This document shows positions 32,957-41,913 of a stretch of 64,000 nucleotides of DNA, piece by piece. A program made the translations under genes and the position numbers. The stretch is from positions 124,001 to 188,000 of the forward strand of contig NZ_MVOL01000008.1 in NCBI RefSeq assembly GCF_002018875.1. The letters run 5' to 3'. The DNA is from Pseudomonas sp. MF4836. GTDB lineage: Bacteria > Pseudomonadota > Gammaproteobacteria > Pseudomonadales > Pseudomonadaceae. The notes beneath the pieces are model-generated. The model searched no databases and was not told the DNA's origin. It was given only the letters and a program-made list of their open reading frames with translations. The number at the start of each line of letters is the position of its first letter. Position 1 is the stretch's first letter.

Positions 32957-33982
32957 ATGACTACTGCGCAAGACGCTGTGCAAACCATGATCCCGACGCT
33001 CGATATCACCGAGCGCCCGGCCCCGCGTGCCAAGGTTGAAGCCGGCGTCAAGCTGCGCGGCGCCGAAAAGGTTGCACGCATCCCGGTGAAGATCATTCCG
33101 ACCACCGAGCTGCCGAAGAAGCCGGACTGGATTCGCGTACGGATTCCGGTGTCCCCGGAAGTCGATCGCATCAAGGCCTTGCTGCGCAAGCACAAGCTGC
33201 ACAGCGTTTGCGAAGAGGCCTCCTGCCCTAACCTGGGCGAATGCTTCTCCGGCGGCACCGCGACCTTCATGATCATGGGTGACATCTGCACCCGTCGTTG
33301 CCCGTTCTGTGACGTCGGCCACGGCCGTCCGAAACCACTGGATGTCAACGAGCCGGAAAGCCTGGCCATCGCCATTGCCGACCTGCGTCTGAAGTACGTG
33401 GTGATCACCTCGGTCGACCGTGATGACCTGCGTGACGGCGGTGCTCAGCACTTTGCCGACTGCATCCGCGAAATCCGTAAATTGTCGCCGAATGTACTGC
33501 TCGAAACTCTGGTTCCGGATTACCGCGGCCGGATGGACGTGGCACTGGCAATCACCGCTGCCGAGCCACCGGATGTGTTCAACCACAACCTGGAAACCGT
33601 GCCGCGCCTGTACAAGGCTGCGCGTCCGGGTTCGGACTACCAGTGGTCGTTGACCCTGCTGCAGAAATTCAAGCAGATGATGCCGCTGATCCCGACCAAG
33701 TCCGGCTTGATGCTGGGCCTGGGCGAGACCGACGATGAAGTGATCGAAGTCATGAAGCGCATGCGCGAACACGACATCGACATGCTGACCCTGGGCCAGT
33801 ACCTGCAGCCGTCGCGCAGCCACTTGCCGGTCCAGCGCTTCGTGCACCCGGACACCTTCGCCTGGTTCGCCGAGGAAGGTTACAAGATGGGCTTCAAGAA
33901 CGTCGCCTCGGGCCCGCTGGTGCGTTCGTCGTACCACGCCGACGAGCAGGCGAAACTGGTCAAGGCCAGCCTGGTCTCCTGA
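32957..33982 (+). CDS. lipA: Lipoyl synthase (radical SAM)
   Basis: Inserts two sulfur atoms into the octanoyl chain on lipoyl domains. It has 341 residues. Two iron-sulfur sites are visible: the auxiliary cluster Cys residues in CEEASCPNLGEC and the radical-SAM CxxxCxxC in CTRRCPFCD. The C-terminal RSSYHADE has the Arg-Ser-Ser-Tyr motif supplying the serine ligand. A 30-residue N-terminal extension before the conserved part is usual in pseudomonads. Followed by an intrinsic terminator. Confidence 0.97.
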   Translation: MTTAQDAVQTMIPTLDITERPAPRAKVEAGVKLRGAEKVARIPVKIIPTTELPKKPDWIRVRIPVSPEVDRIKALLRKHKLHSVCEEASCPNLGECFSGGTATFMIMGDICTRRCPFCDVGHGRPKPLDVNEPESLAIAIADLRLKYVVITSVDRDDLRDGGAQHFADCIREIRKLSPNVLLETLVPDYRGRMDVALAITAAEPPDVFNHNLETVPRLYKAARPGSDYQWSLTLLQKFKQMMPLIPTKSGLMLGLGETDDEVIEVMKRMREHDIDMLTLGQYLQPSRSHLPVQRFVHPDTFAWFAEEGYKMGFKNVASGPLVRSSYHADEQAKLVKASLVS

Positions 33983-33994
33983 TTCGCGACCGGT

Positions 33995-34035
33995 AAAAGC
34001 GCCCGCAAGGCTTGCCTTGTGGGCGTTTTCGTTTC
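33995..34035 (+). terminator. Intrinsic terminator after lipA
   Basis: CGCCCGCAAGGC and GCCTTGTGGGCG pair around TT with one mismatch and are followed by TTTTCGTTT. It starts about 15 bases past the lipA stop. Confidence 0.85.
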
Positions 34036-34158
34036 TGCGGTATCGACATCACCTTTCTTTGCAGATAAATCCCAGGTCTTTCCAGGCATTCCGGGGCTTT
34101 TTTTGCTCAGCAATCCTGTCTACTGTGAGCCACACAATCCACGTCGGGAGAACCATGG

Positions 34159-35106
34159 ATGACCACCCAGCCGATTGAAACATTGCTCGCCCATCTGCCG
34201 GTGCCGGCCCTGCTGCCTGAAGGGCAGATCGGCCTGATCGCACCTGCCGGACCCGCAGCCCTGGATGTGGATAAAGCCGTGCAATGGATGCGCGCGCGGG
34301 GCTATGCATTGCGGATCTTCCCGGGCGTGGGTGAGGCTGACGGCTACCTGGCGGGCAGCGACGAGGTGCGGTTGCAGGACCTGCACGCGGCCTTTGCCGA
34401 CAAGGCGATCGGCGCCATTCTCTGCCTGCGTGGGGGCTACGGCAGCCCGCGGTTACTGGACCGGATCGACTACGACCTGCTGCGGCGCAATCCCAAGCCG
34501 TTTATCGGCTACAGCGATATCACCGCCTTGCACCTGGCGATACACCGTTATGCGGGATTCGTGACCTTTCACGGGCCGATGCTCAACGCCGACCTGTTGG
34601 GCGGCAAGCAGGCACCGACCGAGGCTTCGTTGTTCGGCATGCTGCGCGGCCAGTTCAAGGCCGGCAGCGTGCTGGCGCATCCGGTGGCCTATCCCTTGAA
34701 CACCATCGAGCCGGGAATTGCCTGTGGCCAGCTGCTGGGGGGCAACCTGTCGATGATTGCGGCGACCATGGGCACGCCCTACGAGATCAATGCCCAGGAC
34801 GTTATTCTCTTCATCGAAGACATCAATGAGCCGCTCTACCGCATCGACCGTCTGCTGACTCACCTGCGCCTCGCGGGCAAGCTGCAGCAGTTGCGGGGGG
34901 TGTTGGTCGGGGATGTGGCGGGAGTGGACCCCGAGGCTCTTGCACGCCTGCTCAAGCAGACCTTTGCCCCCCTGCGCATTCCGGTACTTGCCGGGTGGCG
35001 CAGTGGCCATTGCGATCCCAACCTGACCTTGCCGCTCGGGGCTTTGGTCAGGCTGGATGCGGGTGAGCAGCAACTGGTCCTGGAGCAGGACGTGGTGCTG
35101 AGGTAG
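34159..35106 (+). CDS. ldcA: Muramoyltetrapeptide LD-carboxypeptidase
   Basis: S66 peptidase that trims recycled murein tetrapeptides to tripeptides, making the substrate for Mpl. It has 315 residues. The nucleophile Ser is in CLRGGYGSPRLLDRID, with the nucleophile-elbow look; a Glu in LFIEDINEPLYRIDR and a His in WRSGHCDPN complete the triad. It has no signal peptide, so it is cytoplasmic. Single gene between the lipA terminator and the convergent transglycosylase gene. Confidence 0.93.
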   Translation: MTTQPIETLLAHLPVPALLPEGQIGLIAPAGPAALDVDKAVQWMRARGYALRIFPGVGEADGYLAGSDEVRLQDLHAAFADKAIGAILCLRGGYGSPRLLDRIDYDLLRRNPKPFIGYSDITALHLAIHRYAGFVTFHGPMLNADLLGGKQAPTEASLFGMLRGQFKAGSVLAHPVAYPLNTIEPGIACGQLLGGNLSMIAATMGTPYEINAQDVILFIEDINEPLYRIDRLLTHLRLAGKLQQLRGVLVGDVAGVDPEALARLLKQTFAPLRIPVLAGWRSGHCDPNLTLPLGALVRLDAGEQQLVLEQDVVLR

Positions 35107-35144
35107 CGCGATGGGCCAGGGACGTGCTCCCTGGCCGTCTCTGG

Positions 35145-36467
35145 TCATTGATTGCGCAGGTTTTCCAGCAACTTATGGGTCGGGTAGCCATCTGCCGGCC
35201 AGCCGAATGATTGCTGCGCGCTGCGGATCGCCTTGCGGGTATTGGCGCCGATGATGCCGTCTGCAGTGCCTGCGTCGTAGTTGCGGGCGCTCAGCAGGTT
35301 TTGCAACTCGATACGCTCGGAGCGGCTCAGTGGCAGGTCATCCTTGGGCCAGGCGCCGCTGATCAGGCCGGCACCGGTGAAGCGTTCGGAAAGCAGATTG
35401 ACTGCCAGCGCGTAGGACGACGAGTTGTTGTACTTGAGCACTGCACGGAAGTTATCGAGGATCAGGAACGCCGGTCCCCGGTAACCCGCTGGCAATAGCA
35501 GGGCTGCTGAGAGGTGTTCCGTACCCGCCGGCAGATTGCTGCCGTTGGGCAGCTTCAGGCCCAGCTTTGCCCATTCGGCGACACTTTTACGGATGGCGCC
35601 GTCGGCCAGGGAGTAATCGAAGTTATCGGCCAATCGCACCTCGAAGCCCCAGGGTTGGCCTTTTTGCCAGCCCGAGCTTTGCAGGTAATGGGCGGTCGAG
35701 GCCAGGGCATCAGCCGGGCTATTCCAGATGTCGCGACGGCCGTCGCCGTCGAAGTCCACGGCGTGGGTGTTATAGGTGGTCGGAATGAACTGGGTCTGGC
35801 CCATGGCGCCAGCCCAGGAGCCGAGCATCTTTTCCGGCTGGATGTCGCCCTGCTGGAGGATCTGCAGGGCGGCAATCAGTTGGCTGTTGGCGAAGGCTGG
35901 ACGCCGTCCCTCATAGGCCAGGGTTGCCAGGGAGCGAATGACCGACTTGTTGCCCTGGAAGTCGCCGAAATTGCTTTCCATGCCCCAGACGGCCACCAGT
36001 GCCTGGCGGTCGACGCCGTAGCGCTGTTCGATCTTTTGCAGAGTGTCAGCGTATTGGGTGAGCAGGGCCTGGCCTTTGCGCACTCGCAGCGGTGATACCG
36101 CACCGTCCAGGTATTCCCATACCGGCCGGCTGAATTCCGGCTGGCTACGGTCGGCCTTGATCACGCTCATGTCTGGAGTAATGCCGACGAAAGCGCGATC
36201 GAACAGTTCGGCACGGATGCCAGCATTCAAGGCTTCGACGCGGAACCCGGCCTGCCATTCAGCGAAGGTCTGGGTGGGTTGGATATCCAGATTGTCGACG
36301 GTCAGCGGAGCGATAGTCGCAGGAGCTGCCAGTGGGGCGGCTTGAAGGTTGGGCAGTGGCTGGGCGTCGGCGGCTGTAGGTTTTTCCGCGCAGGCGACAA
36401 GCAGAATAAGACTGGAGGCGGCGGCCAGTTGGCGAAGGCGCCAATGACGGGAATTACGGAAGGGCAT
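35145..36467 (-). CDS. Lytic transglycosylase, MltB family with peptidoglycan-binding domain (lipoprotein)
   Basis: A 440-residue lipoprotein: signal peptide and lipobox L-V-A-C near residue 20. The GH103 domain has catalytic Glu in AVWGMESNFGDF and GAMGQTQFIPTTYNTHAVDFDGDGRRDIW; a C-terminal PG_binding_1 domain (LSRSERIELQNLLSARNYDAGTADG) follows. This is the SltB2/SltH type in pseudomonads, distinct from the mltB at 28595. I start at 36467 (MPFRNSRHW) because upstream codons run into the arfA region. Confidence 0.92.
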   Translation of the reverse strand: MPFRNSRHWRLRQLAAASSLILLVACAEKPTAADAQPLPNLQAAPLAAPATIAPLTVDNLDIQPTQTFAEWQAGFRVEALNAGIRAELFDRAFVGITPDMSVIKADRSQPEFSRPVWEYLDGAVSPLRVRKGQALLTQYADTLQKIEQRYGVDRQALVAVWGMESNFGDFQGNKSVIRSLATLAYEGRRPAFANSQLIAALQILQQGDIQPEKMLGSWAGAMGQTQFIPTTYNTHAVDFDGDGRRDIWNSPADALASTAHYLQSSGWQKGQPWGFEVRLADNFDYSLADGAIRKSVAEWAKLGLKLPNGSNLPAGTEHLSAALLLPAGYRGPAFLILDNFRAVLKYNNSSSYALAVNLLSERFTGAGLISGAWPKDDLPLSRSERIELQNLLSARNYDAGTADGIIGANTRKAIRSAQQSFGWPADGYPTHKLLENLRNQ

Positions 36468-36528
36468 GCACAGGTCCAGGGAATACGAATCAGGTGCAGA
36501 CCTTACCATGCCAAAGGGGAGCTTGCCT

Positions 36529-36690
36529 TCAGGCGGCCAGAAAGTAAGAAGCCTCCCAGCTTTTAGACTGGAAGGCTTCGCGGCGGTAGCTGCCTTTGCC
36601 CTTGGCGGGTTGTTCCTGACGGCTGCGGAACAGTGGCTGGGCAATGATGGATTTGGCCTTGTTGGGGCCATGCTTGGATGGCTTGCTCAT
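36529..36690 (-). CDS. arfA: Alternative ribosome-rescue factor A
   Basis: A 53-residue protein (MSKPSKHGPNKAKSII... ending ASYFLAA) that recruits release factor 2 to ribosomes stalled on messages without a stop codon, as backup to tmRNA. The N-terminal basic region and the KGKGSYRREAFQ core match the family. As in E. coli, the coding region itself carries a hairpin before the stop (36548-36579), expected to give a stop-less message, so that tmRNA normally destroys the product. The gene lies between holA and the transglycosylase, minus strand. Confidence 0.9.
   Translation of the reverse strand: MSKPSKHGPNKAKSIIAQPLFRSRQEQPAKGKGSYRREAFQSKSWEASYFLAA
36548..36579 (-). terminator. Hairpin inside the arfA coding region
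   Basis: Arms GAAGCCTCCCAG and CTGGAAGGCTTC pair over 12 positions with one G-U, with an 8-base loop, and on the minus strand are followed by TTACTTTC. It lies about 17 bases before the arfA stop. Premature termination or RNase III cutting here would produce non-stop arfA mRNA, the known self-regulating design. Confidence 0.75.
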
Positions 36691-36820
36691 GGGATCTCTC
36701 GCTGTGCTGGTGAGTTGTACGGCGCAGATGATCGGCCAGAGTTCGGCTGTTGTCCAGCCCCTGTGATGTGTAGGTGATTTCGCCAGTGATCGCTTATCGA
36801 GAGCGGGCAGGCACTGTCAG

Positions 36821-37858
36821 TTACTCCGCCGGCAGTGCCAGGCGTTGCCCCGACATCAGCAGCGACAGGCGGCTCAAGCTGCTCCAGGGCGAGCCAGCGG
36901 CCTGGCCCTTGATCTGGGCATCGATACGCTGGGCATCCAATAGCAGTTGTCCCCAGCGTTGCGCCGAATAGCGTTGCAGGGCTTTGCTCATCAGCGGCTT
37001 GCGTTTGTCCCAGACTGGGGGGCGGGCTTGGCTGAAGACTTTATCCAGGGGCACGCCCTGGCTGAATTGCAGCGACAGATTACCCAGCAACCGCAGTTCC
37101 CGGGACAGCGCCCAGAGAATCACCGGAGGCTCAACGCCTTCACCGCGCAGGCCTTCGAGCATGCGCAAGGCGTGCGCGGCTTCGCCATTGAGAATGGCGT
37201 CCACCAGCCCGAACACATCGAACCGAGCGCTGTCGGCAACCGCAGCCTGCACGGTCTCGACGGTCAGTTGTCCGCCTTCGGCCATCAGCTTGAGTTTTTC
37301 GATTTCCTGGGCGGCGGCCAGCAGGTTGCCTTCGACCCGTGCGGCAATCAGTTCAACCGCGTCCTGGCTGGCAGAAAGCCCAGCCTGGGACAGGCGCTGG
37401 CGAATCCACTGTGGCAGCTGGTTGGCGTCCACTGGCCAGATCTGCACGAACTGAGTCTGCTCGCCTTCGACCAGGGCCTTGCCCCACTTGGTCTTCTGCG
37501 CGCTGCCATCGAGCTTGGGCAGACTGATAAGCAGCAAGGTGTCTTCGGCAGGGCGTGAGCAGTACTCGATCAGCGCTGCTGCGCCCTTGTCGCCGGGCTT
37601 GCCCGACGGCAGGCGCAGCTCCAGCAAGCGCTTTTCGGCGAACAGCGACATGCTTGCGCCGGCTTGCAGCAGCGTGCCCCAGTCGAAACTGGCATCGGCG
37701 CTGAACACCTGGCGTTCGTCATAGCCTTGCTGGCGGGCCGCGGTGCGGATCGCGTCGGCAGCTTCCTGGCACAGCAACGGGTCATCGCCACTGATCACAT
37801 AGACCGGTGCGAGGCTGCCTTGCAGGTGTTTACCGAGTTGGGCGGGGGTGAGTTTCAT
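36821..37858 (-). CDS. holA: DNA polymerase III delta subunit
   Basis: Clamp-loader subunit that opens the beta clamp. It has 345 residues with the family N-terminus MKLTPAQLGKHLQGSLAPVYVISGDDPLLCQEA, the AAA-like domain 1, and C-terminal helices with ALQRYSAQRWGQLLLDAQRIDAQIKG. Start at 37858 matches the known family N-terminus; the frame extends 12 codons further but into the lptE gap. It follows lptE and leuS on the minus strand. Confidence 0.95.
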   Translation of the reverse strand: MKLTPAQLGKHLQGSLAPVYVISGDDPLLCQEAADAIRTAARQQGYDERQVFSADASFDWGTLLQAGASMSLFAEKRLLELRLPSGKPGDKGAAALIEYCSRPAEDTLLLISLPKLDGSAQKTKWGKALVEGEQTQFVQIWPVDANQLPQWIRQRLSQAGLSASQDAVELIAARVEGNLLAAAQEIEKLKLMAEGGQLTVETVQAAVADSARFDVFGLVDAILNGEAAHALRMLEGLRGEGVEPPVILWALSRELRLLGNLSLQFSQGVPLDKVFSQARPPVWDKRKPLMSKALQRYSAQRWGQLLLDAQRIDAQIKGQAAGSPWSSLSRLSLLMSGQRLALPAE

Positions 37859-37897
37859 AAAGAAGGGCAAGCGGGGCGCCTGGGCGCCCCGCAATGC

Positions 37898-38503
37898 TTA
37901 CTGGTTCGGCAACTGCATTGGCGACTGTTGCGGAGTTTCCGCTTCAGCCTTCTGTGCCGCTTCCAGGGCGTCGGCGTCGGCCTTGGCCTTGTTCCTCGCC
38001 GTCTGCTCAAGCTGCTGCAGTTGCTCCGGGTGCAGCAGTTGCAGGCGTAATACCATGCGCTGCACCAGGTCACGGCGCATTTCCTTGCGCACTTCGATCG
38101 CCTCCTGGTCGGTACCTACCAGGTTGCTGCCGTCGTGGATATAGACCTTCTGTACTTGCATTTTGTCATCGAGCAACACGAGGTTATCGCTGCTGAGGAT
38201 CTGGTAGTTCAGTACGTTAGTGATCTCATACTCGGTGGAACGACCGGCGCCGGCGTAGCTGAGGCTGCGCTGGCTTTCCTGTTCATTGGTCAGTACCAGC
38301 TTGTACGGCGCGCCAGTGTGGATCTCGATGCCACTGTTCTGCAGTATCTGACGCAGGAGGGTGACGGTTTCGCCATAGGCGTTGCGTGCACTCAGGTCGA
38401 GTTCCTTGAACGCCATGTCGTAGTTGCCGGTGCCGCGCAGCTGGAAGCCGCAGGCGCTTAGCAGTACAGCCAGGCCCATCACCAGCAGATTGCGTTTGAT
38501 CAT
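37898..38503 (-). CDS. lptE: LPS-assembly lipoprotein LptE
   Basis: Outer-membrane lipoprotein that plugs the LptD barrel in lipopolysaccharide export. It has 201 residues with lipobox L-S-A-C at Cys18 followed by GFQLRGTG, the hallmark of LptE. The C-terminal 50 residues are rich in Glu, Ala and Gln, a helical tail common in pseudomonads. Between leuS and holA, its usual place. Confidence 0.95.
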   Translation of the reverse strand: MIKRNLLVMGLAVLLSACGFQLRGTGNYDMAFKELDLSARNAYGETVTLLRQILQNSGIEIHTGAPYKLVLTNEQESQRSLSYAGAGRSTEYEITNVLNYQILSSDNLVLLDDKMQVQKVYIHDGSNLVGTDQEAIEVRKEMRRDLVQRMVLRLQLLHPEQLQQLEQTARNKAKADADALEAAQKAEAETPQQSPMQLPNQ

Positions 38504-38560
38504 CTTGTTGCTCCCCTTGAAACCATGTGGGCCGACTTTGCGGCCCTGGAGGTTTTATGC

Positions 38561-38585
38561 GGTGCCAGGTCAATGACCTGGCACC
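38561..38585. repeat. Perfect hairpin between leuS and lptE
   Basis: GGTGCCAGGT and ACCTGGCACC (10 bp, 5-base loop, extendable to 12 bp) lie 8 bases after the leuS stop. A second, smaller stem GGGCCG/CGGCCC (about 38529-38546) follows. No T-run on the minus strand. It may partly uncouple leuS from lptE-holA. Confidence 0.65.
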
Positions 38586-38593
38586 TGATCCAA

Positions 38594-41200
38594 TTAGCTA
38601 GCGACGATATTGACCAGTTTGCCGGGCACGACGATCACTTTGCGAATCGTCAGGCCTTCGGTGAAGCGCAGCACGTTCTCGTTGCTGCGAGCAGCGGCTT
38701 CGACCTCTTCGCGGCTGGCGCTGGCCGGCATTTCGATCTGCCCGCGCAGCTTGCCATTCACTTGGATGACCAGTTGCAGCGTGTCCTGTACCAGGGCGCT
38801 GTCATCCTGTACCGGCCAGCCGGCGTCGATCACCGCGCCACTGTGGCCCAAGCGGTTCCACAGATCGTGGCTGATGTGCGGCGTGATTGGCGCCAGCAAC
38901 AGGACGACAGTTTCCAGGCCTTCCTGAACCAGTGCGCGGTCCTGTTCGGTGATTTGCGGTGCTTTTTCCAGCACGTTCATCAGCGTCATCACCTGGGCGA
39001 TGGCCGTGTTGAATTTGTGATTCTGGCCCACGTCCTGGCTGGCCTGGCGGATAGCCAGGTGGGTGCTGCGACGAATGACTTTTTGCTCATCGTTCAAGTT
39101 GGCCACGTCCAGTTTGCCTGGGAGACCCTGGCTGATATGGGCGTGCGCCAGGCGCCAGACGCGCTTGAGGAAGCGGTGCGAACCTTCAACGCCGGAGTCG
39201 GACCATTCCGCGCTCATGTCAGGCGGCGAGGCGAACATCATGAACAGGCGGCAGGTATCGGCGCCGAACTGGTCGATCATCGACTGAGGGTCGACGCCGT
39301 TGTTCTTGGACTTGGCCATCTTCTCGGTGCCACCGATCTCTACCGGCAGACCGTCGCTGATCAGCTTGGCACTGATCACCTTGGCTTTGCCATCACGCTC
39401 CAGCTCGACGTCGGCCGGGTTGAACCAGGTGTAGGCGCCATTGGCTTCGCGGCGATAGTAAGTCTCGGCAACCACCATGCCTTGGGTCAGCAGGTTCTTG
39501 AACGGTTCATCAGAGGTCACCAGGCCTTCGTCGCGCATCAGCTTGTGGAAGAAGCGCGCGTAAAGCAGGTGCAGGATCGCGTGTTCGATGCCGCCGATGT
39601 ACTGATCCACCGGCAACCAGTGGTCAGCCGCGGCTTTTTCCACCAGGCCGCCTTCATAGTGTGGCGAGGCGTAGCGGGCGTAGTACCACGAGGACTCGAC
39701 GAAGGTGTCCATGGTGTCGGTTTCACGCTTGGCCGGAGCACCGCATTTCGGGCAGGCGCATTCGTAGAACTCTGGCATGCGCGCCAATGGCGAACCGGCG
39801 CCGTCCGGCACCACGTCTTCGGGCAGCACGACGGGCAGTTGCTCTTCCGGGACCGGCACATCACCGCAGCTGTCGCAGTGGATGATCGGGATCGGGCAGC
39901 CCCAGTAGCGCTGGCGGCTGATGCCCCAGTCGCGCAGGCGGAACTGGGTACGCGAGGCACCCAGGTTTTTCTTGATCAGCGCCACTTCCATGGCGTCGAA
40001 GGCGCCTGCGAAGTCGAGACCATCGAACTCGCCGGAGTTGATCAGCGTGCCGTGCTCGCCATAGGCGTCTTGCCAGGGTGCCGGGTTGGTATCACCGGAG
40101 CTGGTGCGCACCACCGACTTGATCGGCAGGTTGTACTTGGTGGCGAATTCGAAATCGCGCTCGTCGTGTGCTGGAACAGCCATCACTGCGCCATCGCCGT
40201 AATGCATCAGCACATAGTTGGCGACCCACACCGGAAGTTTTTCACCGGTCAACGGGTGCTCGACGAACAGCGAGGTCGGCAGGCCTTTCTTCTCCTGGGT
40301 GGCGACATCGGCTTCCGCGACGCTGCCGCCTTTGCATTCGGCGATAAAAGCCTGCAGCTCAGGGTTGTTCTGGGCCGCCAGGGCCGCCAGTGGATGCTCG
40401 GCAGCCACGGCAACGTAAGTCGCGCCCATCAGGGTGTCCGGGCGGGTGGTGAAGACTTTCAGTACGCCCGCTTCGCCGATGGAGTCGACGTTGTACGGGA
40501 ACTGCACTTCCATGCCGCGGGACTTGCCGATCCAGTTGCGCTGCATGGTCTTGACCTGCTCAGGCCAGCCCGGCAGATCGTCGAGGCTCGACAAGAGTTC
40601 ATCCGCGTAGGCGGTGATCTTGAAGTAGTACATCGGGATTTCGCGCTTTTCGATCAGCGCGCCGGAACGCCAGCCGCGCCCGTCGATCACCTGCTCGTTG
40701 GCCAGCACGGTCTGGTCGATAGGGTCCCAGTTCACGGTGCCGTTTTTGCGGTAGATCACGCCTTTTTCGAACAGGCGAGTGAACAGCCATTGTTCCCAGC
40801 GGTAGTAATCCGGCTTGCAGGTGGTCACTTCACGGGACCAGTCCACGGCCAGGCCCAGGCTGCGCAGCTGGGTCTTCATGTAGGCGATGTTTTCGTAGGT
40901 CCACTTGGCGGGAGCCACGTTGTTCTTCATCGCGGCGTTTTCCGCCGGCATGCCGAAGGCGTCCCAACCCATGGGTTGCAGGACGTTTTTGCCCAGCATG
41001 CGCTGGTAGCGGGAGATGACGTCGCCGATGGTGTAGTTGCGCACATGCCCCATGTGTAGCTTGCCGCTGGGGTAAGGGAACATCGATAGGCAATAGAAAG
41101 TCTCCTTGCCTGGCTGTTCACTGACTTCAAAGGACTTTTGCTCATCCCAGAATGACTGGGCGGCGGCTTCAATTTCACGGGGCTGATATTGTTCGTGCAT
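38594..41200 (-). CDS. leuS: Leucyl-tRNA synthetase
   Basis: Class I synthetase charging tRNA-Leu, with an editing domain. It has 868 residues, normal. The HIGH-type motif is in PSGKLHMGHVRNY near residue 45, and KMSKS appears as KMAKSKNNG near 620. The zinc-type segment CDSCGDVP and CPKCGAP lies in the middle. I start at 41200 (MHEQYQPREIE), the family N-terminus. First gene of leuS-lptE-holA. Confidence 0.97.
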   Translation of the reverse strand: MHEQYQPREIEAAAQSFWDEQKSFEVSEQPGKETFYCLSMFPYPSGKLHMGHVRNYTIGDVISRYQRMLGKNVLQPMGWDAFGMPAENAAMKNNVAPAKWTYENIAYMKTQLRSLGLAVDWSREVTTCKPDYYRWEQWLFTRLFEKGVIYRKNGTVNWDPIDQTVLANEQVIDGRGWRSGALIEKREIPMYYFKITAYADELLSSLDDLPGWPEQVKTMQRNWIGKSRGMEVQFPYNVDSIGEAGVLKVFTTRPDTLMGATYVAVAAEHPLAALAAQNNPELQAFIAECKGGSVAEADVATQEKKGLPTSLFVEHPLTGEKLPVWVANYVLMHYGDGAVMAVPAHDERDFEFATKYNLPIKSVVRTSSGDTNPAPWQDAYGEHGTLINSGEFDGLDFAGAFDAMEVALIKKNLGASRTQFRLRDWGISRQRYWGCPIPIIHCDSCGDVPVPEEQLPVVLPEDVVPDGAGSPLARMPEFYECACPKCGAPAKRETDTMDTFVESSWYYARYASPHYEGGLVEKAAADHWLPVDQYIGGIEHAILHLLYARFFHKLMRDEGLVTSDEPFKNLLTQGMVVAETYYRREANGAYTWFNPADVELERDGKAKVISAKLISDGLPVEIGGTEKMAKSKNNGVDPQSMIDQFGADTCRLFMMFASPPDMSAEWSDSGVEGSHRFLKRVWRLAHAHISQGLPGKLDVANLNDEQKVIRRSTHLAIRQASQDVGQNHKFNTAIAQVMTLMNVLEKAPQITEQDRALVQEGLETVVLLLAPITPHISHDLWNRLGHSGAVIDAGWPVQDDSALVQDTLQLVIQVNGKLRGQIEMPASASREEVEAAARSNENVLRFTEGLTIRKVIVVPGKLVNIVAS

Positions 41201-41460
41201 GGCTACTTTTGAACTGAATAGGGGTGGCCTAATCCTCTTCATTGCAACGTTGGGCGGTGATGGCGCCAGATACGGCGTTTTCGAGGCCCAGTCGAGCTGG
41301 AAGTGGAGTTACAGGAAGCGCCGTAGCATACATGACCGCGCTCTGCCGAGGGAAACCCTGATTGCGCGCCCTGGGCCGTTGGTCGCGGCGCCAGGCCGCT
41401 TTCATCTGCCCGGCTAAGCTGAAATTGGGGAGCAAGACTGATCTTCAATGAGGTGAGCGG

Positions 41461-41787
41461 ATGGCTGAGTCGCAGCAAAAAGCTACAAAACCCGAGTTGT
41501 ACGAAAAGCTTATAGATCGTTTGGCATTGGCGCTGGATGCAGCAAAAACGGCGGGTCGCTTGCGCGATGAGCGTCCCCTGGAGCTGGAGCTGGAGTTGCG
41601 AGGTCTGAGTCGCGCCGAGTTCGAGTTGGTCAAGGCGTATCTGGATCGCAGTGAGCGTATGACGCAGGCAGGCGTGCTGGAGAGTTTGAGGCAGTGCGCA
41701 GCGCCACGTTCAGCCAAAGTCATCTGGTTGAAAGACAGGCTGCCATTGAGGGAGCAGGTAAAGGCCCGTTCCCTGAGGTGCAAGTAG
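41461..41787 (+). CDS. Hypothetical protein, possibly YbeL-like
   Basis: A 108-residue protein, hydrophilic, starting MAESQQKATKPELYEKLIDRL. It has an N-terminal helical part and a middle LELRGLSRAEFELVKAYLDRSE that recalls the helical region of the YbeL (DUF1451) family, whose gene also neighbours leuS in E. coli. There is no Cys pair for the YbeL zinc ribbon; only two lone Cys are present. GAGGTGAGCGG before the ATG is a good ribosome site. Family assignment is weak and function unknown. Confidence 0.65.
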   Translation: MAESQQKATKPELYEKLIDRLALALDAAKTAGRLRDERPLELELELRGLSRAEFELVKAYLDRSERMTQAGVLESLRQCAAPRSAKVIWLKDRLPLREQVKARSLRCK

Positions 41788-41913
41788 CCCTGAGCTGCTC
41801 GTTTTGGTCTGCCTCCGGCTGCTGGCGCGGGCCTTGAGGTTTGAAATTCATCTCGCGCCTGTTGTTGCAGGGCGTCTATCCACATAGGCTTTGGGCATCT
41901 TTGGAGATGCCCG

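Noticed and set aside
38525..41059. 844-codon open frame opposite leuS
   Set aside because: It is the antisense shadow of leuS, which carries all synthetase motifs. Long opposite frames are expected at this GC3 bias.
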